A stretch of 64,000 nucleotides of DNA from FEN-680 sp036845225 (GTDB lineage: Bacteria; Actinomycetota; Geothermincolia; Fen-727; Anoxymicrobiaceae): the NCBI GenBank assembly GCA_036845225.1, contig DAIUEJ010000002.1, forward strand, positions 1 through 64,000, given 5' to 3'. Positions 24,282-31,903 of the stretch are shown here, piece after piece (the first letter of the stretch is position 1; each line of letters begins with the position of its first letter). Made by a program: the position numbers and the translations under genes. A model generated the notes under the pieces. It worked only from the letters and a program-made list of their open reading frames with translations. It was not told where the DNA came from and searched no databases.

Positions 24282-24301
24282 GTTGAATGTAACATTTCAA
24301 C
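24282..24301. promoter_or_regulatory. Palindrome upstream of the ECF sigma gene
   Basis: GTTGAA and TTCAAC form 6-bp arms around TGTAACAT, which is itself nearly palindromic. It lies about 50 bp upstream of the sigma factor start and could be an operator or part of its promoter. I cannot assign a binding protein. Confidence 0.4.
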
Positions 24302-24349
24302 AGTCCGCGACCATATAGCAGGTGGACGCGCCTGCGGACAGGAAGCGTA

Positions 24350-24931
24350 GTGACCGACTTCGACCCTTTCGATATCGCATCGAGAGCCAGGGCCTATGAC
24401 CCTGAGGCGTTGGCCGCGCTGTTCGACGCGTTTTTCGAAAAGATCAGGCGCTTCGCGTACTTCCACACCGGTGACGCGCACCTGGCCGACGACCTCGCCT
24501 CGGAAGTGTTCAGCCAGGCGCTCGAGAGCATAGGCAAGTTCACCGACCGGGGTGGGACGATCGGGCCGTGGTTGTTCGGGATCGCCAGAAACGTGGTCGC
24601 GGCACACTTCCGCTCCACGGGCGCTCGGCCGACAGTGCCGCTCGACGAGACTGCAAGGGCGCCGGATAGCGGTTGCCCTGAGGAGAGGGCTCTGCTCAAG
24701 CTGTCACACGAGGAGCTCTACCAGGCCCTATTGGCGCTGCCGGACGAACAGAGGACGATCGTGGTCCTGCGGTTCATAGAGGGGTACGACGTGAAGACCG
24801 TGGCACGGGTGCTGGACAAGAGGCCCGGTGCGGTGCGGACTCAGCAGCACCGGGCGATCATGTCGCTGAGAAAGCAGTTTGCGGGAAAGGAAGAGGAAGG
24901 CCACGATGAGGAAACAGCAAGCTTCGGTTGA
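24350..24931 (+). CDS. ECF-type sigma-70 factor
   Basis: A 193-residue sigma factor. Region 2 spans FDAFFEKIRRFAYFHTGDAHLADDL with the -10-melting segment GPWLFGIARNVVAAHFR. Region 4 covers ALLALPDEQRTIVVLRFIEGYDVKTVARVL and the recognition helix RPGAVRTQQHRAIMSLR. GTG 24350 follows AGGAAG. It overlaps the following DUF5667 gene by 26 bp, a usual sign of a sigma factor with its regulator. Confidence 0.9.
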   Translation: MTDFDPFDIASRARAYDPEALAALFDAFFEKIRRFAYFHTGDAHLADDLASEVFSQALESIGKFTDRGGTIGPWLFGIARNVVAAHFRSTGARPTVPLDETARAPDSGCPEERALLKLSHEELYQALLALPDEQRTIVVLRFIEGYDVKTVARVLDKRPGAVRTQQHRAIMSLRKQFAGKEEEGHDEETASFG

Positions 24932-25865
24932 TGCAGCCTGTGACGAGATGGCGCTCGCGGGCACGCTTCTTGACGCGGCCGACTCTTTTCCGCCCTCCGA
25001 GAGGACGGCCATCCTCAGGTCGTCGTTCCTGAGCAAAGTCGCCGAGAGAAGGTTGCAGGCCGCGCCCGCGCCGATTAAATCAGAATCTCGAAAGAGGGCG
25101 ACCGGCCGCCTGGTGCCGGCGTTCTATGGTGTCGCGATAGCTCTGGCCGCGATAGCTGTGATCACGATGTCCCTGAGCTTCGCGTCGGTGCGCGCCATGC
25201 CCGGCAGCCCGCTGTACTCGGTGAAGCGCACCGTCGAACGGGTCCAGCTGTCGTTCCTTGGCGGCACCGACAGGGTCGACACTCTGCTCAAGCAAGCGAA
25301 CAAGCGCATGGGTGAGCTCGGCTATGCGACCTCGCGCGGCATGGATTCATGGCTCTACTCGCTGGCGAGCGATGCCGAGGAGGACATCGCGGAAGCGAAG
25401 CATGAGGCCTCTTCTCTCGGCAGGGCCGAGGAGGGCAAGGTTGTCATCGAGGCCGGCGACATCGTCATCGAGCACGAGAAGGCGGTTCGCCAGTCCGTGC
25501 AAAGCCTTCCGGTCCGGGAGCGGGAGTCCGTCCAGCGCTGGCTGGACCGGGAAGTTCAGGAGCGCGAGAACGAGCAGAACAATGGCTCGACCGGCCCGGG
25601 CGGAATGGAAGAAACCGCACCCGCCGTGGCGCCCGCAGCGAGGCCCGCGAACCACGAGCAGTCAGTCAGCGAGACGGCGCTCGAGCAACCACGGATAGAG
25701 CCTGTCGAGGCGGAACTGACTCCGGAAGTGAAAGCTCCGGCAGCGGAGATCGCTACGAGAAGTGTGGACACCCGCACTCGGTCTGACGAAATCGATACCG
25801 GGGCGAGGGGCGACGCGCCCGAGGCCCCATCGCGCTCCACAAGTGAAACCGAACGGGCCGATTAG
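24906..25865 (+). CDS. DUF5667 membrane protein, candidate regulator of the sigma factor
   Basis: A 319-residue protein. A cytoplasmic N-terminal segment (residues 1-70) is followed by one TM helix (FYGVAIALAAIAVITMSLSF) and an extracytoplasmic DUF5667 domain starting PGSPLYSVKRTVERVQLSFL. The rest is a low-complexity tail rich in Glu, Pro and Ala. The layout, with one TM and a cytosolic N-terminus overlapping a sigma gene, fits an anti-sigma-like partner, but no canonical zinc anti-sigma motif is visible. ATG 24906 has GGAAGG 5 bases upstream. Confidence 0.82.
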   Translation: MRKQQASVDAACDEMALAGTLLDAADSFPPSERTAILRSSFLSKVAERRLQAAPAPIKSESRKRATGRLVPAFYGVAIALAAIAVITMSLSFASVRAMPGSPLYSVKRTVERVQLSFLGGTDRVDTLLKQANKRMGELGYATSRGMDSWLYSLASDAEEDIAEAKHEASSLGRAEEGKVVIEAGDIVIEHEKAVRQSVQSLPVRERESVQRWLDREVQERENEQNNGSTGPGGMEETAPAVAPAARPANHEQSVSETALEQPRIEPVEAELTPEVKAPAAEIATRSVDTRTRSDEIDTGARGDAPEAPSRSTSETERAD

Positions 25866-25940
25866 AAACCATGGCGCCTGTTCGCCCTCCAGATTCGACC
25901 GCCCGGCCCTTTGGTAGAAGCGCACCGGCTGCCCGGTGAT

Positions 25941-26143
25941 ATCCTTTGGAAGGACATTCCACCGAACGGTTGAAAGCTTTAGAAAAGCGCTAGGAGGTCG
26001 GGTCCGAAAGTGCTGAAGCTATTCTGGTACTGGGTGCGGTACCACCGTCTGGTAGCATAGCACGCAACTGCATCGAATCGAGACGCCGGGCACCATCAGC
26101 CCGGTGTGGTATTTCTGGCCCCGGTTTATCGGGGTCCTTTTTT
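25941..26143 (+). ncRNA. Candidate structured RNA or leader ending in a terminator
   Basis: There is no open frame in the 363 bp between genes, but several hairpins occur in series: AGCTTT with AAAGCGCT near 25976-25991, TGGTAC (26025-26030) with GTACCA (26039-26044), CCGGGC (26086-26091) with GCCCGG (26099-26104), then an intrinsic terminator. AAGGAC (25950-25955) can pair with GTCCTT (26134-26139) as a closing helix that would compete with the terminator. This could be a small RNA, a long 3' end of the sigma operon, or a leader controlling the next gene. It matches no RNA family I can recall. Confidence 0.4.
26117..26143 (+). terminator. Intrinsic terminator upstream of the DUF4352 gene
   Basis: GGCCCCG pairs with CGGGG-T-CC around TTTA and is followed by six T (26138-26143). 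It lies 85 bp before the ATG of the next gene and 250 bp after the previous stop. Confidence 0.75.
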
Positions 26144-26228
26144 ATGAGACGATGCCCGAGTGGTCCAGGTGAAGGCCCGGACGCCGGGCCGCATGAAGCA
26201 ACTACCGGACTGTGACCGCGGGGTCAGC

Positions 26229-26957
26229 ATGAAGTGCGCCAGGTGCGGGACTGACAACAAGGACTCCTCTGTGTTCTGCCGCGAATGCGGCAAGAGCCTG
26301 GCGACGGATGTCAAAAAGGGTCCCGAAAACGCCGTGGTCGATGGGACGAAAGAGAAGAGGCGTATCGGCCTCTACGTCTTGGTGGGGTGCCTCGCGGGCG
26401 CGCTCCTCGTCGCGGCGGTCATTTCGCTGGTCATGGTCGGGCGCGACAATAGCGGCAAGAAGAGCATGCTCCAGAGCGCCGATGAGGTCATCAAGGGTGT
26501 CACCGGCCTGACGAAATCCGGCTCAGCAGACGGCGACAATTCGAAGCCGCAGAAACACACACTGCCCGCTCCGGCCCACTCGACTGGCGAGCCCGTGCGG
26601 TCGGGGACGTTCACAGTCGACGTCGACGGCTCAGAGTTCTCGGAGGGGGAGAGCATCCAGCGGCCCGCGGAGGGCCGGAGGTTCCTGGTCGTCGACGTGG
26701 CGGTGAAGAACGAAGGGGCCCGGGCCGCCGACGTTTCCTCCATGCTCCAGATGGTCGCGGTGGACGGCGCGGGCAACCAGTACGGCACCAGCCTCTACTT
26801 CCCATCACCCCGTTATCCGGACGGAACCATACAACCGGGCGGCACCGCGAAAGGCAAAGTGGCGTTCGAAGTCCCGGCGCATCGGAAGGATTTCTACTTC
26901 GTCTTCGACCCGGGCGTCCTGACAGACGCCGGGGAAGTCGGAGTAAGGTTGTACTAG
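26229..26957 (+). CDS. Zinc-ribbon, single-TM protein with a DUF4352-like domain
   Basis: A 242-residue protein. The N-terminal zinc ribbon is MKCARCGTDNKDSSVFCREC (two CxxC pairs). One TM helix follows (GLYVLVGCLAGALLVAAVISL), then a flexible segment and a C-terminal DUF4352-like immunoglobulin domain (RFLVVDVAVKNEGARAADVS ... FVFDPGVL). Such proteins are common in Actinobacteria and their role is unknown. ATG 26229 is chosen because the zinc ribbon begins there, with GGGG 5 bases upstream. It may be controlled by the structured leader just upstream. Confidence 0.78.
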   Translation: MKCARCGTDNKDSSVFCRECGKSLATDVKKGPENAVVDGTKEKRRIGLYVLVGCLAGALLVAAVISLVMVGRDNSGKKSMLQSADEVIKGVTGLTKSGSADGDNSKPQKHTLPAPAHSTGEPVRSGTFTVDVDGSEFSEGESIQRPAEGRRFLVVDVAVKNEGARAADVSSMLQMVAVDGAGNQYGTSLYFPSPRYPDGTIQPGGTAKGKVAFEVPAHRKDFYFVFDPGVLTDAGEVGVRLY

Positions 26958-27029
26958 GGGGACGGCAGGAGTTCTCCCGGTTGCCGTGTATACTGCTTTG
27001 AAGGCGTCGGCTGAGAACGGAGGAGGGCC

Positions 27030-27977
27030 ATGGGAAGGCTGTTTGAAGACATCACCGAGACGATAGGCGGCACACCTCTGGTGAGGTTGCGCAGGGTGAG
27101 CGAAGGCGCGGGCGCGCGAATCTATGGCAAGCTCGAGTCATTCAACCCGCTGGCCAGCGTCAAGGACCGCATCGGCGTCGCGATGATCGAGGACGCGGAG
27201 AGAGACGGCCTGCTCGACGCCGGCGTGACCGTGGTCGAGCCGACCAGCGGCAACACGGGGATCGGCCTCGCGTTCGCGTGCGCTTCAAGGGGCTACAAGC
27301 TGATCCTCACCATGCCCGAGACGATGAGCGTCGAGCGCAGGCAGTTGCTGGCCGTCCTGGGCGCCGAGGTCGTGCTGACCCCGGGCAAGGACGGCATGCG
27401 CGGGGCGGTGGCGAGGGCGGAAGAGGTCGCGGCCTCACTGCCCCGGAGTTTTGTCCCGAACCAGTTCCAGAATCCCGCCAACCCTCGCGTCCACCGGGAG
27501 ACCACGGCTAAAGAGATCTGGGATGACACGGACGGCGAGGTGGACATACTCGTCGCCGGGGTCGGTACCGGCGGCACGATAACCGGCTGCGCCGAAGTCC
27601 TCAAGGACAGGAAGCCCGCGGTCAGGATAATCGGGCTCGAGCCCGCCGGCTCGCCGGTGCTTTCCGGAGGCCAGCCGGGCCCCCACAAGATACAGGGGAT
27701 CGGCGCGGGCTTCGTGCCGGAGGTGCTGCGCCGCGACCTCATAGACGAAGTGATTCAGGTGAAGGACGAAGATGCCGGTGAGACGACCAGGAAGCTCGCC
27801 GTTTGGGAAGGGATACTGGCGGGCATCTCGTCAGGGGCGGCCGCCTGGGCCGCGGTCGAAGTGGCGAAGAGGCCCGATAACCAGGGCAAACTGATCGTCG
27901 CTGTGCTGCCGGATACGGGCGAGCGCTACCTTTCGACCTGGGTTTTCACCGACGCATATGACAGCTTGAGGGTCTGA
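27030..27977 (+). CDS. cysK: Cysteine synthase (O-acetylserine sulfhydrylase)
   Basis: A 315-residue fold-type II PLP enzyme making L-cysteine from O-acetylserine and sulfide. It shows the PLP lysine in NPLASVKDRIG, the substrate loop EPTSGNTGIGL, the phosphate loop GVGTGGTITG and the C-terminal ISSGAAAWAA. Length and motifs are standard for CysK. A thiol partner other than sulfide cannot be excluded. GGAGGAGG precedes ATG 27030. No serine acetyltransferase is adjacent. Confidence 0.94.
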   Translation: MGRLFEDITETIGGTPLVRLRRVSEGAGARIYGKLESFNPLASVKDRIGVAMIEDAERDGLLDAGVTVVEPTSGNTGIGLAFACASRGYKLILTMPETMSVERRQLLAVLGAEVVLTPGKDGMRGAVARAEEVAASLPRSFVPNQFQNPANPRVHRETTAKEIWDDTDGEVDILVAGVGTGGTITGCAEVLKDRKPAVRIIGLEPAGSPVLSGGQPGPHKIQGIGAGFVPEVLRRDLIDEVIQVKDEDAGETTRKLAVWEGILAGISSGAAAWAAVEVAKRPDNQGKLIVAVLPDTGERYLSTWVFTDAYDSLRV

Positions 27978-27983
27978 CGAAGG

Positions 27984-28886
27984 CTAACGCTTCGCGCCCG
28001 GCCTGAGCGCGAGCGAGCGCCGGACCATCTCGCGCGCCTCGTTCGCTTTTTCCTTGATGGGGATCTTCTCCGCGGAGAGGCCGCTGATCTCGCTGATGCG
28101 CTCGACGAGGCCCATGACCCCGTAGGCGGCGATGTCCGGGTTGACCTTCCTGATCTTCCCCTCTTTGATCCCGCGCTCGACCGCGATCATCGCGCCGGCG
28201 TGCACATTGGAATATATCTGACGAAACTTCTCCTGGATGGAACTGTCGGTGGAGCCGATCTCGAGGAAGTACATGAGGTAGATGGGGCCGTGTTTCTCGA
28301 GCAGCACCAGCGCCGGCTCGATGCACTGCAGCAGGGCGTCCAGGCCGTCGGGCGCGTCGCGCAGTATCGTCGTGAAAGTGCCCGTGATCTCGTGTGAGAT
28401 GTCATCCAGTATCGCGAGCATGATGGCGCGCTTGTTGTTGAAGTACCAGTAGATGGTGCCCTTGGCGATGCCCGCGGCCTGGGCAAGATCGGCTATGGTG
28501 GTGGCGTAATAGCCTTTCTCCGCGAAGACCCTCGCGGCGACCCCCATGATGTGCTTGCGCCTGTCGAGGGCGCGCCGGCTGCCGGCGGCGGTGCCTGTCG
28601 CGCCGGAGAAATCCTCGGGAGGAAACCCCTCGGGCCACGAGAACTGCCCCTGCTCCAGTAGCTCCTTGATCTCATCCAGTTTCAGCCCTTTCTCGCGCTG
28701 GAGGATCTTGATGGAGTTGACCATGTCGACGTAGCCGGGGTCGTAGTATGCCATGTTGGGCGCGGTCTTGAGAGGCGGGGGAAGGAGCCCTTCACGCACG
28801 TAGTAGTTGATGGCGGAGGTCGAGATGCCTGTTCTCCTGGACAGCTCTCCGATGCGGAGAAGCTTGCGCGTGCCTGTGTTAACCAT
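27984..28886 (-). CDS. MerR-TetR fusion transcriptional regulator
   Basis: A 300-residue protein with two DNA-binding domains. Residues 9-85 are a MerR winged helix (LRIGELSRRTGISTSAINYYVREGL, YDPGYVDMVNSIKILQ). Residues 110-160 are a TetR helix-turn-helix (AARVFAEKGYYATTIADLAQ, GIAKGTIYWYFNNKRAIML), followed by a TetR-type C-terminal domain. The frame is continuous and the linker (FSGATGTAAGSRR) looks natural, so this is a true fusion. GGGGAGG lies just before ATG 28886. It is divergent from the histidine kinase gene and convergent with cysK (6-bp gap). Confidence 0.88.
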   Translation of the reverse strand: MVNTGTRKLLRIGELSRRTGISTSAINYYVREGLLPPPLKTAPNMAYYDPGYVDMVNSIKILQREKGLKLDEIKELLEQGQFSWPEGFPPEDFSGATGTAAGSRRALDRRKHIMGVAARVFAEKGYYATTIADLAQAAGIAKGTIYWYFNNKRAIMLAILDDISHEITGTFTTILRDAPDGLDALLQCIEPALVLLEKHGPIYLMYFLEIGSTDSSIQEKFRQIYSNVHAGAMIAVERGIKEGKIRKVNPDIAAYGVMGLVERISEISGLSAEKIPIKEKANEAREMVRRSLALRPGAKR

Positions 28887-28905
28887 GTTCCTCCCCTATG
28901 TTCGA

Positions 28906-28934
28906 AGTATAAAGTTACGTCAACCACGGGTCAA
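28906..28934 (-). promoter_or_regulatory. Promoter of the MerR-TetR regulator
   Basis: On the minus strand, -35 TTGACC (28934-28929) and -10 TATACT (28911-28906) are spaced by 17 bases, with the predicted start about 13 bases before the ATG. The spacer contains TTGACGTAA, a near palindrome around ACGT, a candidate site for autoregulation. Confidence 0.7.
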
Positions 28935-29081
28935 ATATGCGCTTGCCGCGTCAGAGGGAATGACCGGATGCGGGGTCCAGGCCCTCAGAGGTCAGTGCGT
29001 CCTGTGCGAGTGGAAACCAAATGTGTCAGAATTACTTGGATTTTCTTGTCCCGACATATCCGACCATTGCGGGGAGAGTTC

Positions 29082-31007
29082 TTGAAGTTCACGAGGAGCC
29101 TGAAAGGCAGACTCACCATAACCGCGGCCGTCGCCATCGTCTTTACCGGTACCGTCGTGCTCCTTTTCAGCTACTTCATGGCGCGCTCGGTGTTGCGCGA
29201 GCAGGTGTTCAAGTCGATGGACGGCGTCGTCTCGCGAACTCGCCGCGAGGTCGAGATAACGCTCGGCGACATGAACGCGGAAGCCGCCGCCCTGGTGGCA
29301 CGGCCGCAACTGGCGCAGGACCTCGACCAATACCTGGCGGGGGCTCCCGGGGGACAGGCACTGGTGACGGAACTGGACGGCATCCTGAGCTCGGCGATTC
29401 CCACCTCCGGTTCTGTGAAAGGCCTTGCGCTTACGTCGACCGACGGGACAGTCGTCGCGTTCGCGGGGTCGCCCGATCTGCAGAGTGGCACGCCGAAGCT
29501 TCCCTCCGGCGCACTGGCCAATATCAAGCCGCGCCACCCGATTACGACTTTCAGCCTGGACGGCAATGGCATGGTCATCACGGAGGCCCTCCCGGTCACC
29601 CGGCCGGGCACCGAGCAGCTCATCGGCGCCATGGTCATTCAGAGCAGGTCGACCGAACTCGAGAGCGAGCTCTCCGACACATCCGGGCTGGGCACCTCAG
29701 GGCGCATCCTGCTCTCGGACTTTGTGGCCGGCAAAGTGTCAGTTCTGTCTTTCAGGGATATCGTGAGGACTTCGACGGGGGTCGCATCCAGGACCCGGGG
29801 CAGCCTGCTGCGCCTGCCGCTCAACTCGGACCTGCCGCCCGTGAAGGCCGCGAGGGGGGAGAAGGGCGAGGGTGAGGCGAGCGGATTGCTCGGGAAAGTG
29901 GTCGCTTCGTATGACTTCATTCCCGGCCCGGCGTGGGGGGTCACCGCCACCACTGACGCCACCGAGGCGTTCTCACCGATCTACAGGCTTCGCAACGTCA
30001 GCATCACCGTCATCGTGGTCCTTCTCATCGGCGGCCTCCTGCTCGCTTACCTGATCGCGCGCTCGATCTCGCGTCCGCTGACGGAGCTCCGGGACGGCGT
30101 GAAGGCGCTGGCGGGCGGAGACCTCTCGACCCGGGTCACCATCAGCGACGGGATCGAGGTCACATCACTCGCGAACGAGTTCAACAAGATGGCCGGCAGG
30201 TTGAACGACCTCTACGAGACGCTCGAGCGAAAAGTTGAAGAGAGGACCATCGAGCTGCAGGAGGCGAACGCGCGGCTCAAGGAGCTCGACGACCTCAAGA
30301 GCGAGTTCGTCTCGATGGCGTCGCACGAGCTGCGGTCGCCCATGGCTTCCATGAAGATGGGGGTCTCCACGGTGCTGCGCGAGATGGTGGGGCCGCTGAA
30401 CGACGACCAGAAACAGATGCTGGACATCGCCGAGCGCAACATCGACAGGCTGACCAACCTCACCTCCGAGCTGTTGGACCTCACCCAGATCGAGGCCGGG
30501 CAACTGGACATCGACCTGCGGGATTGCGACCTCTTTGAGCTCACCCGCGAGGTCGTCGAGGCCGACCAGCCGCTTGCCAGGGACAAGGGCCTGGGCCTCC
30601 AGGTGGTGTCAAAGGATGGCCCGGTGGTGGTCAGGTGCGACCGTGACCGGATCTACCAGGTCATCCAGAACATCGTCGGCAACTCGCTGAAGTTCACAGA
30701 AAACGGGTGGGTCCGCGTGTCGGTCGACGGGGTGGCCGGCGGCGGCCGCGTGTGCATAGAGGACACCGGCCCGGGCATCCCGGCGGACTCCATCGGCACC
30801 ATATTCGAGAAGTGGTCCAGGGCCCATTCGGAGACCCGCTCGGAGATGAGGGGCACGGGGTTGGGTCTCGCGATATGTAAGGGTATTATAGAGGCGCACG
30901 GCGGGGATATCTCGCTGGAAAGCGCGCCTGCCAGGGGCACAACAGTCTGTTTTACACTCCCGACAAGAGGTCCTGATGCGCGAGAAGAAGACGATACTGA
31001 TAGTTGA
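29082..31007 (+). CDS. Sensor histidine kinase with extracytoplasmic sensor and HAMP domain
   Basis: A 641-residue membrane kinase: TM1 near residues 12-35, an extracytoplasmic sensor of about 270 residues (Cache-like by layout), TM2 (VSITVIVVLLIGGLLLAYLI), HAMP, a coiled coil, HisKA with the phosphorylated His415 (SMASHELRSPMASM), then HATPase_c with N box QNIVGNSLKF, DTGPGIP and GTGLGLAICKG. TTG 29082 has GGGGAG 5 bases upstream. Frames open further upstream, but without a ribosome site. It overlaps its response regulator by 32 bp. The signal is unknown. Confidence 0.9.
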   Translation: MKFTRSLKGRLTITAAVAIVFTGTVVLLFSYFMARSVLREQVFKSMDGVVSRTRREVEITLGDMNAEAAALVARPQLAQDLDQYLAGAPGGQALVTELDGILSSAIPTSGSVKGLALTSTDGTVVAFAGSPDLQSGTPKLPSGALANIKPRHPITTFSLDGNGMVITEALPVTRPGTEQLIGAMVIQSRSTELESELSDTSGLGTSGRILLSDFVAGKVSVLSFRDIVRTSTGVASRTRGSLLRLPLNSDLPPVKAARGEKGEGEASGLLGKVVASYDFIPGPAWGVTATTDATEAFSPIYRLRNVSITVIVVLLIGGLLLAYLIARSISRPLTELRDGVKALAGGDLSTRVTISDGIEVTSLANEFNKMAGRLNDLYETLERKVEERTIELQEANARLKELDDLKSEFVSMASHELRSPMASMKMGVSTVLREMVGPLNDDQKQMLDIAERNIDRLTNLTSELLDLTQIEAGQLDIDLRDCDLFELTREVVEADQPLARDKGLGLQVVSKDGPVVVRCDRDRIYQVIQNIVGNSLKFTENGWVRVSVDGVAGGGRVCIEDTGPGIPADSIGTIFEKWSRAHSETRSEMRGTGLGLAICKGIIEAHGGDISLESAPARGTTVCFTLPTRGPDAREEDDTDS

Positions 31008-31347
31008 TGACAACGAGGACATCATCACCACCTACCGCGTGGTACTGGACCGCATGGGGTACGGGGTGGTCGTCGTCAAGGACGGCCTCGAGGTCCTGGA
31101 CGTGATCGAGAAAGTGAAGCCGGACCTCGTCCTGCTCGACGTCCTGCTTCCAGGGCTGTCCGGCAGCGAGATCTGCAAGTCGATCAAGGAGACTGCGCAG
31201 ACGCGCGACATCCCGGTCGTCGCGATCACCGCGAGCGTGTCCGCGGACACCCGCAAGAGGATGAAAGAGGTCGGCGCCGACGAGTTCCTGCTCAAGCCGA
31301 TAGACGTCTCTGACCTGAACCGGGTCATCAAGCAGTTCATCAAGTAG
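30976..31347 (+). CDS. Stand-alone receiver-domain response regulator
   Basis: A 123-residue CheY-like receiver with no output domain. Acidic pocket D11/D12, phospho-acceptor D55 (LVLLDVLLPG), the Thr in VAITAS and the Lys in LLKPID are all present. It overlaps the kinase gene, so the two work together. With no DNA-binding domain, it must act by protein contact or pass phosphate on to a target encoded elsewhere. Confidence 0.92.
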   Translation: MREKKTILIVDDNEDIITTYRVVLDRMGYGVVVVKDGLEVLDVIEKVKPDLVLLDVLLPGLSGSEICKSIKETAQTRDIPVVAITASVSADTRKRMKEVGADEFLLKPIDVSDLNRVIKQFIK

Positions 31348-31503
31348 AAAACGTCGTTCGTTTTACACCTCCATTTCCACTTGTGACTGCCACTGCTGCA
31401 ATCGACAACCGGCTCCGCTGAGGATAAGATTCTTCTGGACAAATCGGCCCCTCTGACGGCGCACGGCGCCCGGCGCCCGCGTCGCAGGAAGAAAGGAGTA
31501 CCG

Positions 31504-31787
31504 ATGGTAGAAGAGCTTACCGACGAAGAGCTCCGGAAGAAGGCGGAGAGGCGGGTCAAGCAGAAGGTCCAGCTCCTCTACAGCATCGGGATCTGGATAG
31601 CGATAAGCATCTTCATGTTCGTGATCTGGTACCTAAACCCACCGACGGCTACCAGTGGTTCTGGTGGGTGGTCGGTGGGATGGGGTTTGCGGTCATGATA
31701 CAGGTCGTCGGATACTTCAGTGGCAGAAAGGGCGAGGCCGCCCGCGACCGAATGATCGACAAAGAAATGGAGCGCATGAAGAAATGA
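31504..31787 (+). pseudogene. Frameshifted 2TM-domain membrane protein
   Basis: ATG 31504 opens a frame with a charged N-terminus and one TM helix (LLYSIGIWIAISIFMFVIW) that then reads into NPPTATSGSGG and stops at 31698. One frame over, from about 31640, the sequence continues naturally as DGYQWFWWVVGG, GFAVMIQVVGYF and KEMERMKK to TGA 31785-31787. Adding one C to the run at 31635-31640 restores a single protein of about 94 residues with two TM helices, the 2TM-domain family pattern. This is either an indel in the assembly or a recent mutation. Confidence 0.75.
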
Positions 31788-31823
31788 AGAACGGGGGTCA
31801 GGCACTTTTTCCCCGTTTTTTTC
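31786..31823. terminator. REP-like element acting as terminator
   Basis: ACGGGG (31791-31796) pairs with CCCCGT (31811-31816), followed by seven T. The loop carries the family core GTCAGGCAC. It begins at the end of the 2TM gene. Confidence 0.7.
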
Positions 31824-31903
31824 ACTTCAAGTAGCCTGAACGACCGGCTCGCATGCGGGCATCGGCTTGACGGCCGGACCCGCACAGGAGAGAGGGGGCA
31901 ATC

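Noticed and set aside
26033..26050. Possible T-box on the minus strand (CGGTGGTACCGC resembles the T-box signature)
   Set aside because: The following minus-strand sequence is antisense to the DUF5667 gene, and no aminoacyl-tRNA synthetase or amino-acid gene lies downstream. The match is part of a hairpin on the plus strand.
26070..26095. tRNA-like T-loop near TCGAATC followed by CACCA
   Set aside because: The flanking bases do not pair as a T-stem and no D-arm or anticodon arm can be drawn.
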